NCBI GenBank assembly: GCA_003388555.1
Contig: QQVD01000021.1
Span: 1 to 50,648, forward strand
Length of the DNA: 50,648 nt
Source of the DNA: Acidobacteriota bacterium
GTDB taxonomy: Bacteria; Acidobacteriota; Thermoanaerobaculia; Multivoradales; Multivoraceae
Direction of reading: 5' to 3'
This document shows, piece by piece, positions 27,808 to 36,617 of the stretch. The notes beneath the pieces were generated by a model, which saw only the letters and a program-made list of their open reading frames with translations, was not told the DNA's origin and did no database searches. Numbering within the stretch: the first letter of the stretch is position 1; every line of letters starts with the position of its first letter. The translations under genes were made by a program, and so were the position numbers.

Positions 27808-29910
27808 ATGTCGACCGGGGTCCTCGACCAGTTCCATCCCTCCGTGCAGCACCACATCGTCAACTCGCTGGGCTGGCGCTCGCTGCGGCCGCTGCAGGAG
27901 GTCGCGGCACAGCCACTGCTGGCCGGGCGATCCGGACTGCTGCTCGCTCCCACCGCCGGCGGCAAGACCGAGGCGGCGATGCTGCCGGTGTTCTCGCGCA
28001 TGCTGGAGGAGGACTGGCGCGGGCTGTCGGTTCTCTACGTCTGTCCGCTGCGGGCGCTGCTCAACAACCTGCACCCGCGCCTGGAGTCGTTCGGCCGCCT
28101 GGTCGGTCGGCGGGTCGGCATCTGGCACGGCGACGTGACCTCCGGCAAGCGCTCGCAGATCCTGCGCGATCCGCCCGACGTGCTGCTGACGACGCCCGAA
28201 TCGCTCGAGGTGATGCTGGTCTCGAAGCGCAGTGAGCCGCGACGCCTCTTCCGCAACGTGCGCACGTTGGTGGTCGACGAGATCCACGCCTTCGCCGGCG
28301 ACGATCGTGGCTGGCATCTGCTCTCGGTGCTCGAGCGCATCGAACGGATGTCGCAGCACGACATCCAGCGCATCGGCCTGTCGGCCACGGTGGGCAATCC
28401 CGAGACGCTGCTCGACTGGCTCACCGCCTCGTCGGCCGACGGCGGTGCCGTTCTCGAGCCGCCACCTGGTGCGACGACCCGGGCCGAGGTGGTGCTCGAC
28501 TACGTCGGCTCGCTCGAGAACGCCGCGCGGGTGATCGCCGCGCTGCACCGCGGCGAGAAGCGATTGGTCTTCGTCGACAGCCGCAACCGGGTGGAGCAAC
28601 TGGCCCGATATCTACGAGAGCTCGGCGTGCGCACGTTGCTGTCGCACGCCTCGCTGAGCCGCGAGGAGAGGCTACGCGCCGAGGAGGCGTTCCAGCAGGG
28701 TCACGACTGCGTGATCGTGGCGACGTCGACGCTGGAGCTGGGGATCGACGTCGGCGATCTCGACCGCGGGGCGCAGAGCGAGGCGCCTCCCTCCGTCGCC
28801 TCGATGCTGCAACGCATGGGCCGCACCGGCCGACGACCCGGCACGCGCAGCAACACCACGATCCTCGCGACCAGCTCGGAGGCACTGCTGCACGCGGCGG
28901 CGATCGTCGACCTTTGGCGGCGCGGCTACGTGGATCCGGTGGAGCCGCCGCCCCTCCCGCTGCACGTCTTCACGCAGCAGATCATGGGCCTCTGCCTCCA
29001 GGAGCGCGGCCTCGCCGAGGACGAGTGGCCCCGGTGGGTCGGGGCGATGCCGGGCTTCTCGATGCTCGGCGATCTGGCCAACCAGGTGGTCGACGGCATG
29101 GTCGCGCGTGACGTCCTTTGGCGCGAGGGCGGCATCCTCTGGTTCGGGCAGCGCGGCGAGAAGGAGTACGGCCGCCGCAACTTCATGGAGGTGCTCAGCG
29201 TCATCACCTCGCCTCCGACCCTCGAGGTGCGTCTCGGCGCCGAGCCACTGGGCACAGTGGACGAGAGCGTCGTCTTCCGCGAGACCAGCGAGCAGACGCC
29301 ACTCCTGCTCGGAGGCCGCGCCTGGCGCATCGTCGAGGTCGACTGGAAGCGGCGGGTCGTCCAGGTGCGCGCGACGGACGAGGCGCAGAAGGGCTTCTGG
29401 ATGGGCAGCGGCCGTCCGATGGGCTTCGACGTCTGCCAGGCGGTGCTCGAGGTGCTGTCCTCGCCTGAGGAGCCGGACGAGTGGTCGCAGCGCGCCCGAG
29501 CGGCGATGGCCGCGATCCGCGACGAGCATTCCTGGGCGCAGACCGGCCGCTCCTTCCTCATCCCCGAAGGGGACAAACAGATCTGGTGGACCTTCGCCGG
29601 CCAGCAGACCAACGTGCTGCTCGCCCTGGCCGCCGGGCTCACCCCCGGCGCCGCCGACAACCTGCGGGTGGTCCTCCCCCACCACGCCGATCCCGAACAG
29701 ATCGTCGAGACTCTGACGACGCAGCTCAAGGAGGGCACCTTCTTCGAGCTCCACGCCGCTGCTTTCGAGGAGCCGATCAAGTTCGCCGAAGCGCTCGCTC
29801 CGGAACTCGCTCTCGCCGTGACCGCGGCCAGGTGGAGGCTGTCGGAAGTCCCCCCCGTGGTGCTAGTCGCGGCGGATGACGGGGCGGACGGCGAGTCGGC
29901 GAAAAGCTAG
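27808..29910 (+). CDS. brxHI: BrxHI, Lhr-like DEXH helicase of BREX type 2
   Basis: 700 residues. Superfamily 2 motifs are clear: APTAGGKT at 47-54, DEIH at ~157, LSATVGNP, TSTLELGIDVGD, and MGRTGRR at ~336. The C-terminal part resembles Lhr-type extensions. It closes the canonical type 2 set, 36 nt after brxD with the same orientation. Downstream of its stop is a short toxin-tail relic, not another BREX gene. Confidence 0.9.
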   Translation: MSTGVLDQFHPSVQHHIVNSLGWRSLRPLQEVAAQPLLAGRSGLLLAPTAGGKTEAAMLPVFSRMLEEDWRGLSVLYVCPLRALLNNLHPRLESFGRLVGRRVGIWHGDVTSGKRSQILRDPPDVLLTTPESLEVMLVSKRSEPRRLFRNVRTLVVDEIHAFAGDDRGWHLLSVLERIERMSQHDIQRIGLSATVGNPETLLDWLTASSADGGAVLEPPPGATTRAEVVLDYVGSLENAARVIAALHRGEKRLVFVDSRNRVEQLARYLRELGVRTLLSHASLSREERLRAEEAFQQGHDCVIVATSTLELGIDVGDLDRGAQSEAPPSVASMLQRMGRTGRRPGTRSNTTILATSSEALLHAAAIVDLWRRGYVDPVEPPPLPLHVFTQQIMGLCLQERGLAEDEWPRWVGAMPGFSMLGDLANQVVDGMVARDVLWREGGILWFGQRGEKEYGRRNFMEVLSVITSPPTLEVRLGAEPLGTVDESVVFRETSEQTPLLLGGRAWRIVEVDWKRRVVQVRATDEAQKGFWMGSGRPMGFDVCQAVLEVLSSPEEPDEWSQRARAAMAAIRDEHSWAQTGRSFLIPEGDKQIWWTFAGQQTNVLLALAAGLTPGAADNLRVVLPHHADPEQIVETLTTQLKEGTFFELHAAAFEEPIKFAEALAPELALAVTAARWRLSEVPPVVLVAADDGADGESAKS

Positions 29911-29973
29911 GTCGGCTACCGGCTCGGCGACGACGACCAGGGCCTCTACCGCGTATCAAGCGCCGGGCAATGA
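29911..29973 (+). pseudogene. Probable 3' tail of a lost RHS toxin tip
   Basis: Directly after the brxHI stop, a 20-codon frame (GYRLGDDDQGLYRVSSAGQ) ends in a TGA that overlaps the start of the DUF2750 gene (ATGA at 29970). Such coupling is typical of RHS tip and immunity genes. No start codon precedes it, so I read it as the remnant end of a displaced toxin gene. The identity of the toxin cannot be told from this length. Confidence 0.35.
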
Positions 29974-30362
29974 GCAAACACGTTTCAGAGCAAGAACTGA
30001 GAGCCGTGACGTCTCTGTCTGGAATCCAGAGATACCACTACTTCATCAAGACCGTCACGGATTGGGGAGAGGCATGGGGACTCTACGACGACGGATGGGC
30101 ACTCTCGGCATCAACAAAGGGAGAACGCCTCTTCCCGCTATGGCCTGCGGCCGAGTATGCGCGTTTATGCGCCTCAAAGCAGTGGGCTGGTTTCGCTCCG
30201 ACTGCGATTGCTCTTGAGGATCTTCTAGGGACTCTCCTTCTAAAGCTCGATGCCGACCAGATGTCCCTGAGCGTCTCCTTTCGACCGAATGAGAGTGGCG
30301 TCGTGGTGCCTCCTGCCACACTCGCTCGAGACCTACGAGAAGAGATGCGCAAGTATCTTTGA
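29970..30362 (+). CDS. DUF2750-family protein, possible orphan immunity protein
   Basis: 130 residues, soluble. The pattern (YFIKTVTDWGEAWGLYDDGW, then LFPLWPAAEYARLC and a short acidic helix) matches my memory of the DUF2750 family, small proteins of unknown role often near toxins. Here it sits between the BREX end and the truncated RHS core, overlapping a possible toxin tail. An immunity role is inference. Confidence 0.65.
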   Translation: MSKHVSEQELRAVTSLSGIQRYHYFIKTVTDWGEAWGLYDDGWALSASTKGERLFPLWPAAEYARLCASKQWAGFAPTAIALEDLLGTLLLKLDADQMSLSVSFRPNESGVVVPPATLARDLREEMRKYL

Positions 30363-31286
30363 CTAGCGCCCTAGCCTGAGCGAAACGGCAACCGCATCGA
30401 GCACGGCCACGACCCGCTCGACCGACTGCTGCGCAGCGAGGACGAGCTCGGGCTGCTGGCGGAGTACGAATACGACGCGCGCGGCAACCGGATCCTCGAG
30501 CGCGACGCGAACGGCAACGAGACCCACGTCACCTTCGACGACCTCGACCGCGTCACCCTGCGCGAGCTGCCCGAGGACCGCAGCGAGTCGTTCACCTACG
30601 ACGCCGCCGACAACCGCATCGCCACCACCGACCCGCGCGGCCATGTGACGCGCTTCGAGCACGACCTGCTCGACCGTCTCGTGCTCACCCGCCTGCCCCC
30701 GGTCGGCACGGGCCTGGGCGGCGGCGGCCCGCCGGCGCAGTACACCACCAGCGCCACCTACGACCTGGCCGGCAATCGCCTCACCTTCACCGACGAGCGC
30801 GGCCACACGACGACCACCGTCTACGACCCGCACGACCGCCCCGTCCTGCAGATCGACCCCGCGCCGCTCGGCTACGAGACCCGCACGGTCTACGACGCGC
30901 AGGGCAACGTGGTGGCGCAGATCGACCGCCGCGGCATCGAGCAGCGCTTCGCTTTCGACCGCAACGACCGGCGCACCGCGCAGAGCCGGGCCGGCCTGAT
31001 CCTCGAGCGGCTCCAGTACGACGAGGCCGGCAACGTCGAGTTCCGCACCGACGCGCGCGGCCACGTCACCAGCTACCAGTACGACCAGCGCAACCTGCTG
31101 GTGGCCGAGAACCGCCCGCTCGCCGCGATCACCCAGTACCGCCGCGACGCCATGGGCGACGTGGTCTACGAGCGCGACCCGGAGGGCCGCGAGACCACCC
31201 GCGGCTACGACCTGCGCCGCCGCATGGTGCGCGAAACCAACGGCGCCGGCGAGACCACCACCTACGCCTTCGACCTCAACGGCAAC

Positions 31287-31357
31287 CTGAGCTGAGCCGA
31301 AGGCGAAGCGACGAAGAGAACTGAACGCTCGCTCGCGAGCGGTCACTTGTTCTCAAC
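31287..31357. mobile_element. ~67-nt miniature insertion A (conserved head, hairpin tail)
   Basis: By comparison with the intact RHS copy, 71 nt are inserted here. CAAC stands on both sides (31283-31286 and 31354-31357), a possible 4-bp target duplication. The head has GAGCTGAGCCG then AAGGCGAAGCGA; the tail folds as GAGAAC (31316) with GTTCTC (31349) around a perfect 12-nt palindrome CGCTCGCGAGCG (31330-31341). It carries no gene and brings an in-frame stop. Confidence 0.65.
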
Positions 31358-32708
31358 CGCACCCACGTCCGCCGTCCGGCCCACCCCGACGCTCCCTGGG
31401 TGTCCGCCTACGACGGCGCGAATCGCCTGACCTCGATCACCGATCCCCTCGGTCATCAGACCACCTCCGTCTACGACCGGGCCAGCAACCTCACCGCGCG
31501 CACCGACGCCGAGAACCGCACCACCGCGTTCGCCTTCGACGCGCTCGATCGGCGCGTGGTGCACACCGTCGCGCAGGGCACCAGCGACGAGGCCTCGCAG
31601 CAGTTCGGCTACGACCCCTCCGGCAACCTCACCGGCGTCCTCGACTTCAAGGGACAGCTCTCCACCTTCGAGCACGACCCGCTGTCGCGCGAGACCCGCC
31701 GCACCTTCGACGCGCCTTCGGTGCCCACCGGCGACGACCTCACCGAGATCGCCACCGCCTACGACCCCAACGGCAACGCCCTCCAGGTCCTCGAGCGCTA
31801 CACCGATCTCGCCACCGGCGCCCCCGGCCCCACCGGCGACCTCGAGATCCTCCAGGCGTTCGACGACTTCGACCGCCTGATCTCACGCACCGACGCCTAC
31901 GGCGAGACCCTCACCCACAGCTACGACGCCTCGGGGAATCGCACCCGCCTCGTCGATCCCGACGGGCTGCTGACCCGCTACGCCTACGACGCCCTCGACC
32001 GCCTCGTCGCCGTCACCACCAGCGGCCACAGCAGCGGCGTCACCCAGTACTCCTACGGCCGCGACTCGCGCCTCGAGCGCGTCGTGCACCCCAACGCCGC
32101 CGAGGAGACCACCACCTACGACCTCGCCGGTCGCATCGCCGAAATCGAGAACACCCTCGGCCCCGCCCTCATCTCGTCGTACGCCTACACCTACGACCCC
32201 GGCGGCAATCGCCTCAGCCAGACCGAGGACCAGGGCGCCGGCCCCGAGCTCACCACCTACGCCTACGACCCCGCCGACCGCCTCATCGAGGTCACCTACC
32301 CCGACCAGCGCGTCGCCTACCAGCTCGACGCGGTGGGTAACCGGGTCGAGGAGAGCACCTTCGATCTCTCCGGCGTGCTCACCGGCCGCCTCGCGTCGAC
32401 CTTCGACCATCGCGACCGCCTGCTGCGCATCGACGACCTCGTCGACCCCTCAGCTTCCGGCCAGACCACCACCTTCAGCTGGGACCTCAACGGCAACCAG
32501 ACCGGCCGCACTCGCGGCGGCGTCGCGCGCGTGCAGGAGTTCGATGCCAGGGACCGCCTGCGCGAGATCCGCGAGGACTCGACGGCTCTCCTGCTCACCC
32601 TCCGCTACGACCACCGCGGCCTGCGTACCCGCAAGTCAGGCCCCGAGGGCGTCGTCCGCTACACCTACGACCAGGACTCCGTCCTCCTGCAGAGCGACGA
32701 CTCGGAAA

Positions 32709-32781
32709 ACCGGAGCTGAGCCGCAAGGCGAAGCGAGGTCTCGAGCTGACGACGCCAGCCTGGCGTCGTCACGGCTCGAAA
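32709..32781. mobile_element. ~69-nt miniature insertion B (same head, different hairpin)
   Basis: It shares the head of element A (GAGCTGAGCCG, then AAGGCGAAGCGA, with one extra C between), but the hairpin has another sequence: TCGAGC at 32741 pairs with GCTCGA at 32774, and TGACGACGCCAG (32747) pairs perfectly with CTGGCGTCGTCA (32760). GAAA at 32705 and 32778 may be the target duplication. A one-base difference from the intact RHS copy makes the left edge uncertain. Confidence 0.65.
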
Positions 32782-33133
32782 CACCGTCGCCAAGTACGAC
32801 TACGGCCCCGACCGCCTCCTCTCCCTCTCCCACGCCACCGAAGGCCGCGGCTACTACCTCTTCGACGCCCTCGGCTCCGTCACCGCCGTCCTCCAACCCT
32901 CCGGCACCCTCCAGGCCCGCTACCAGTGGAACGCCTGGGGAGAGCCCAGAAACATCACCGGCTCCTCCTCCAACCCCTTCGGCTTCACCGGCCACGAACG
33001 CGACCCCGAGACCGGCCTCTACTACGCCAGGGCCCGCTACTACGACCCCGAGTTCGGACGCTTCCTCACCACCGACCCCTTCGAAGGGAACGCCGACGAC
33101 CCGCCGTCGCTGCACCGGTACACCTACGCCAAG

Positions 33134-34090
33134 GTGAATCCGACGGTCTATGTGGATCCGAGTGGGGAGCGGAACGAGGAACGGAGCGCCGAATACAAGT
33201 GGACCGACGAGGACGACATCCCGAACGGCACCACCTACCACGTCGTCGAGCGGGGCGGAAAGACCACCTTCTACAGCGCGAACCCCGCTGACTGGCCGAA
33301 CGACGACCCCGCGGGATTCCGAATCACGGAGCGCTTATCGCAGGAAGAGCGGACGAAACAGAGTCTCCTCGGCCGACTCCGCGCAGGGTGGGACGATCTC
33401 GTTGAGAGGCGCCTCGGTGCCCTGCGCGACAAAGCAGCGGAGCTGCGCCAGTCACTCGGGAGCGCACTCGAGAAGAACCCAGTCGACCTCGAGAACTACG
33501 AGGAGCAGCGCAAAGACCAGTTCGACTCGATACGAATCGTCGCCGAAGACTCCAAGGAGGCCGGAGTCGAGTTCGTCGCTGCTACCGGCGAGACGGCACT
33601 CGACGTCTCCGGAGCGATTGGCGGTGGGAAGATTGCGAAGAGCATCACCAGTGGAATCGGCAAAGAGAACCTCGGAGAAGGAGGTCGAGTTCTCGTTCTT
33701 CGTCGAGAAGAGGGACTCGATCCAGATGACTTTCGCCGGAAGGCCATGGCGCTTCAGGATCTGGCACGGCGGGGTAAGCTGCAGCGCGCTCCGAGTCCCG
33801 TCACTCGCGATCCCAAGCTCGGCGCACAGTACAAGAACCGTCTGATCAGGCGCGCCTATGCGCAGTACGGTAACGAGGACCCCGAGCGGTTCCGCTCACT
33901 GCGCAAGCGAATCCTCAATCTAGACGCCGACCACATCCACGAACTGCAGTTGTCTGGGGCAGACGACGCGACTAATCTCTGGCTGCTTGACCGCAAAGTC
34001 AACAATCGAATCGGCGGCCAGGTGCGTAGTCAAGTGAGAAACGACCCACCTGGCACACCTATTGTCGACGTAGTCATAGACGAGCGATGA
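33134..34090 (+). CDS. RHS toxin tip with HNH-like nuclease domain, possibly expressed alone
   Basis: 318 residues from the first GTG in frame, at the end of the RHS core. Upstream stops in element B mean it can only be made by internal initiation here or from the open frame after 32750. After YVDPSGE comes a ~200-residue pre-toxin region and a C-terminal domain with DADHIHELQLSG (33926-33961) followed by NLWLLDRKVNNRIGGQVRSQ. This DH..(H)ELQ..G..D..NL pattern is that of an HNH/His-Me finger type nuclease toxin. Separate evidence for activity is lacking. A SUKH immunity gene follows 9 nt later. Confidence 0.7.
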   Translation: MNPTVYVDPSGERNEERSAEYKWTDEDDIPNGTTYHVVERGGKTTFYSANPADWPNDDPAGFRITERLSQEERTKQSLLGRLRAGWDDLVERRLGALRDKAAELRQSLGSALEKNPVDLENYEEQRKDQFDSIRIVAEDSKEAGVEFVAATGETALDVSGAIGGGKIAKSITSGIGKENLGEGGRVLVLRREEGLDPDDFRRKAMALQDLARRGKLQRAPSPVTRDPKLGAQYKNRLIRRAYAQYGNEDPERFRSLRKRILNLDADHIHELQLSGADDATNLWLLDRKVNNRIGGQVRSQVRNDPPGTPIVDVVIDER

Positions 34091-34099
34091 AAGATCCCG

Positions 34100-34606
34100 A
34101 TGAGTTCGCGCGAGAAAATCGATCTCGTTGAAAAACTGCTCCCTACTCGACCCGAGCTGGCAGTTGTCTTCGACAGGGGACAGCCTCCCGCCATCGAGTT
34201 CGCAGAGAGGCTTCGCTCCGACTTCCCATCTGCAGGGAGCGAGTACCTGGATTTTCTCTGTCACAGCGATGGACTCCAGGTCGACATGTACGTCATCTTC
34301 GGCTCCAGCAACGCCCTGACTCCACTACAGGAGATCGCGGCTATCTGGTCGAACGATCTCAACCTAGACCTCTATCTGCCAATAGCGGCCAACGCATACG
34401 GAGACATTTTCACAATAACCAAGGACAACGCAGTCCACTTTCTCGAAACGCGAGGCGCGCGTATCCCACAACCTCTCTGTGACTCATTCGAGGCGCTCAT
34501 CGATGAGTTCTTCATGGGAGAAAGGTTTCTTGAGCTCTTTCCGCAGGGACGCGGAGTGAGCGAATGGCTCGAACTGCTCAAAGAGCTCGGGTGGCATCCC
34601 AGCTAG
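34100..34606 (+). CDS. SMI1/KNR4 (SUKH) superfamily immunity protein
   Basis: 168 residues. The features of SUKH proteins are present: a helical N-terminus, the YLDFLCHSDGL segment, a Gly-rich strand (MYVIFG), and PIAANAYGDIFTI in the middle. SUKH proteins are the most frequent immunity proteins of nuclease polymorphic toxins, and this one directly follows an HNH-like tip, so pairing is likely. It appears intact although the RHS gene in front is broken. Confidence 0.75.
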   Translation: MSSREKIDLVEKLLPTRPELAVVFDRGQPPAIEFAERLRSDFPSAGSEYLDFLCHSDGLQVDMYVIFGSSNALTPLQEIAAIWSNDLNLDLYLPIAANAYGDIFTITKDNAVHFLETRGARIPQPLCDSFEALIDEFFMGERFLELFPQGRGVSEWLELLKELGWHPS

Positions 34607-34705
34607 CCGACAAGGGAACCCGGAAGTCTTCCGGAGAGGTAACCCGCACCGAGAGTTCCTTGGGACTCATTGTGTTGAGCGCTGCCAGGAAGACAGAATC
34701 CCGGC

Positions 34706-35611
34706 ATGGCCGACGACGACGCCGTGACTTCACTTGAAGAGCACCTCGCTCACGACGCACAGAACATCGAGATCTCCCGGCGCAACCTCGAGCACATCTT
34801 CGGGCGCTCCGAAGAGACGATCGACGTCCTATTCCGGCTGTTCAAAGAACTGGCGCAGGCATACGCCGACGAGTACTACTGCGCGCTGCAACCCGAGCTG
34901 TTCGAGCTCAGCGAGCAATTCGGCGTAGATCCGGTGGAGCTGACCAATCTGCTGCGCCAGGGAGCGCTCCTCGGTGCTGACGAGCGAGAGATGAAAGCCC
35001 AGGAGCAAGCCATCGGGCAACAGGGCTTGCTCAACTCCCTCTGGCTTCTGCTCAAGATGGACCGTGACTGCCGCAACGCCATCAGTCAGTTGCTGCGTCT
35101 GCAGATGACTCAGCCAATGGGTCACCTCCGTCTACAAGCGGAGGCCGCAGCCCTGATCGTCCTCTTTCACGAAGTTCCCGTTCTCGGTCGCGACTGGATC
35201 GACACCCTCGATCCACAGGCCGGGCGCCGCTTCTACACGAAGCATCAGCGCCGCATCAAGGAGGCTCTAAAGAATCTCCGAATAGAGGACCTCTACGAAC
35301 AGGGTTCGACCTGGGCGTTACACGTCCGACCACAGGGGATCGCTGGGAGCGTCGAGATGGCTGGTCCCGACTCGCCCAAAAAGCTCGACTTCTCGCACCA
35401 GGAATTCGGCAGGTCCCCCTACGAGGCTTCTCTCTTCATCCTCGAGCACCTCGACAGCGAGCGCCGGGTCCTGAAGAGCCTCGTCGACAATCTCCCCAGA
35501 CTCTCTGACCGTCCTGAGCTCGCCACCGCCTTCGAGCAGCTGGAGGAACTCAAGCAAGAATGGGGGCGAGCCCTCTCGCTCCACCGCCGGCAGAATCAGC
35601 CGCGCGGCTGA
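34706..35611 (+). CDS. Helical protein of unknown function upstream of the pglW fragment
   Basis: 301 residues, soluble and almost wholly alpha-helical by pattern, acidic N-terminus and basic C-terminus. No motif recognised. It ends 39 nt before the start of the truncated pglW copy and points the same way. The equivalent place before the full pglW (4076-4314) has no such gene, so it was either gained here or lost there. Confidence 0.65.
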   Translation: MADDDAVTSLEEHLAHDAQNIEISRRNLEHIFGRSEETIDVLFRLFKELAQAYADEYYCALQPELFELSEQFGVDPVELTNLLRQGALLGADEREMKAQEQAIGQQGLLNSLWLLLKMDRDCRNAISQLLRLQMTQPMGHLRLQAEAAALIVLFHEVPVLGRDWIDTLDPQAGRRFYTKHQRRIKEALKNLRIEDLYEQGSTWALHVRPQGIAGSVEMAGPDSPKKLDFSHQEFGRSPYEASLFILEHLDSERRVLKSLVDNLPRLSDRPELATAFEQLEELKQEWGRALSLHRRQNQPRG

Positions 35612-35638
35612 TTCCGTCTCGCTACGCCTCTTCGCCCC

Positions 35639-36544
35639 ACCCCTCCCCCAATGCCCCTCTGGACTCCCCTCTCCCGCTCCCGCTTCCCTCACGAGCGCGC
35701 CGCGCTCGAGTACCTGAGGGAGCGGTTCCCGGATCGCGAGCCGTACCGCGCCTGGTCGAACCTCGAGTTCACGGGCTTGGACGGGTCGATGAACGAGGTG
35801 GACCTGCTGCTGGTGACGCCGCGGGGCTTCTTCCTGGTGGAGATCAAGCACTGGGGCGGTGACATCTCAGGGGATCAGTCGACGTGGTACCGGCGCGAGA
35901 ACGGCCGCGACTACACGGTCGACAACCCGCTCTCTCTGGCCAACACCAAGGCGAAGCGGCTCAAGAGCCTGCTGCAGGAGCAGCGGCGGGTGTTCGCCGG
36001 CCGCGCCCAGCTGCCGTTCATCGAGCCGGTGATCTTCCTCTCCAACGAGAGCGCGCGCACGCACCTGCCGCCGATCTACGACGGCAAGGTCTTCCTGCGC
36101 GACGAGATCAGCGACCAGGTGGCGGTGAGCCAGCTGTTCAAGCTCGACGCCAGCGGCCCGAACCGCCGGCCGCCGATCGATCGGCCCACCTCGAGCGCCA
36201 TCGCCAAAGCGCTCGACAAGATCGGCCTGCGACCGGCGCCGTCGGTGGTCAAGGTGGGGCAGCTGGTGCTCGGAGACCTGCTCTACGACGACCACGGCTA
36301 CCAGGACTACGAGGCGGTGCAGGAGGGCTTCTCGGGCCTGGTGCGACGCGTGCGCGTGTTCACCCGCGGGCGCCAGGACGAGCCCGACGAGCGCCGCATC
36401 CGCGAGCGCGCCGCCCGACGCGAGTTCAAGCTGCTGCACGACCTGCACCACCCCAACATCGTGCGGGCCACCGAGTACCACGACCACGAGCTCGGCCCCA
36501 CCGTCGTCTTCGAGCACGTCAAGGGCGCCCAACGCCTCGACGCC
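35639..36544 (+). repeat. Right copy of the ~906-bp pglW direct repeat
   Basis: Matches 4303-5208 without gaps from the ATG to TCGACGCC. The sharp right edge marks the breakpoint of the duplication or of a later deletion. Crossing-over with the left copy would remove 31,336 bp. Confidence 0.9.
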
Positions 36545-36595
36545 AACGCGGCGAGCAGAAGCGGGACTGCCGGGCCACGACCTGCACAAAACTAA
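35651..36595 (+). pseudogene. Truncated pglW copy: NERD domain plus start of the pseudokinase
   Basis: The first ~298 codons are nearly identical to pglW, then ~16 unrelated codons run to a stop. The NERD domain is whole with its Asp51 and Glu64-x-Lys66 residues, while the kinase-like domain is cut before its catalytic loop and the true kinase is missing. A stand-alone 314-residue NERD protein could still be made. Truncation coincides with the end of the direct repeat and the beginning of the AbiEi-type region. Confidence 0.8.
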
Positions 36596-36617
36596 ACCTT
36601 GGGTTAAGTTTCGTGCA
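36583..36617. promoter_or_regulatory. Inverted repeat operator overlapping the AbiEi start codon
   Basis: TGCACAAAACTAAACC (36583-36598), a 3-nt centre TTG, and GGTTAAGTTTCGTGCA (36602-36617): the arms match at 14 of 16 positions. The right arm ends on the A of the ATG. The segment is strikingly AT-rich for this genome. AbiEi-family antitoxins repress their own promoter through inverted repeats (known for the family), so this is a probable autoregulatory site. TTAAGT at 36604-36609 could be a -10 for a leaderless message (inference). Confidence 0.7.

Larger units (their letters stand above)
30375..33178 (+). pseudogene. Second RHS core, 5'-truncated and broken by two insertions
   Basis: The frame opens right after a TAG at 30372 with YD repeats and no start codon, so the 5' part of the gene is gone. 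From 30615 it is nearly identical to window bases 1-2432. It is interrupted at 31287 (71 nt, frameshift and stop TGA at 31293) and at ~32709 (~73 nt, stops at 32717 and 32747). The reading frame is 30375-31295, then 31358-32719, then 32750 onward into the toxin tip. It has one copy of the 18-bp collagen-like unit where the first RHS has two. It cannot give a full-length RHS shell. Confidence 0.85.
30615..33178 (+). repeat. Right copy of the long RHS direct repeat (offset 30,612 bp)
   Basis: Matches 1-2432 in the same orientation, ending at the conserved DPSGE boundary, after which toxin tips differ. With the pglW repeat (4303-5208 and 35639-36544) it brackets the BREX locus. The left copy extends out of the window, so its full length is unknown. 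Confidence 0.85.

Noticed and set aside
4315-29910. DISARM, Dnd or type I restriction as the identity of the defence locus
   Set aside because: The combination PglW, PglX, PglY, PglZ, BrxD and BrxHI in this order is specific to BREX type 2; no DrmA-E, Dnd or HsdRS genes are seen.
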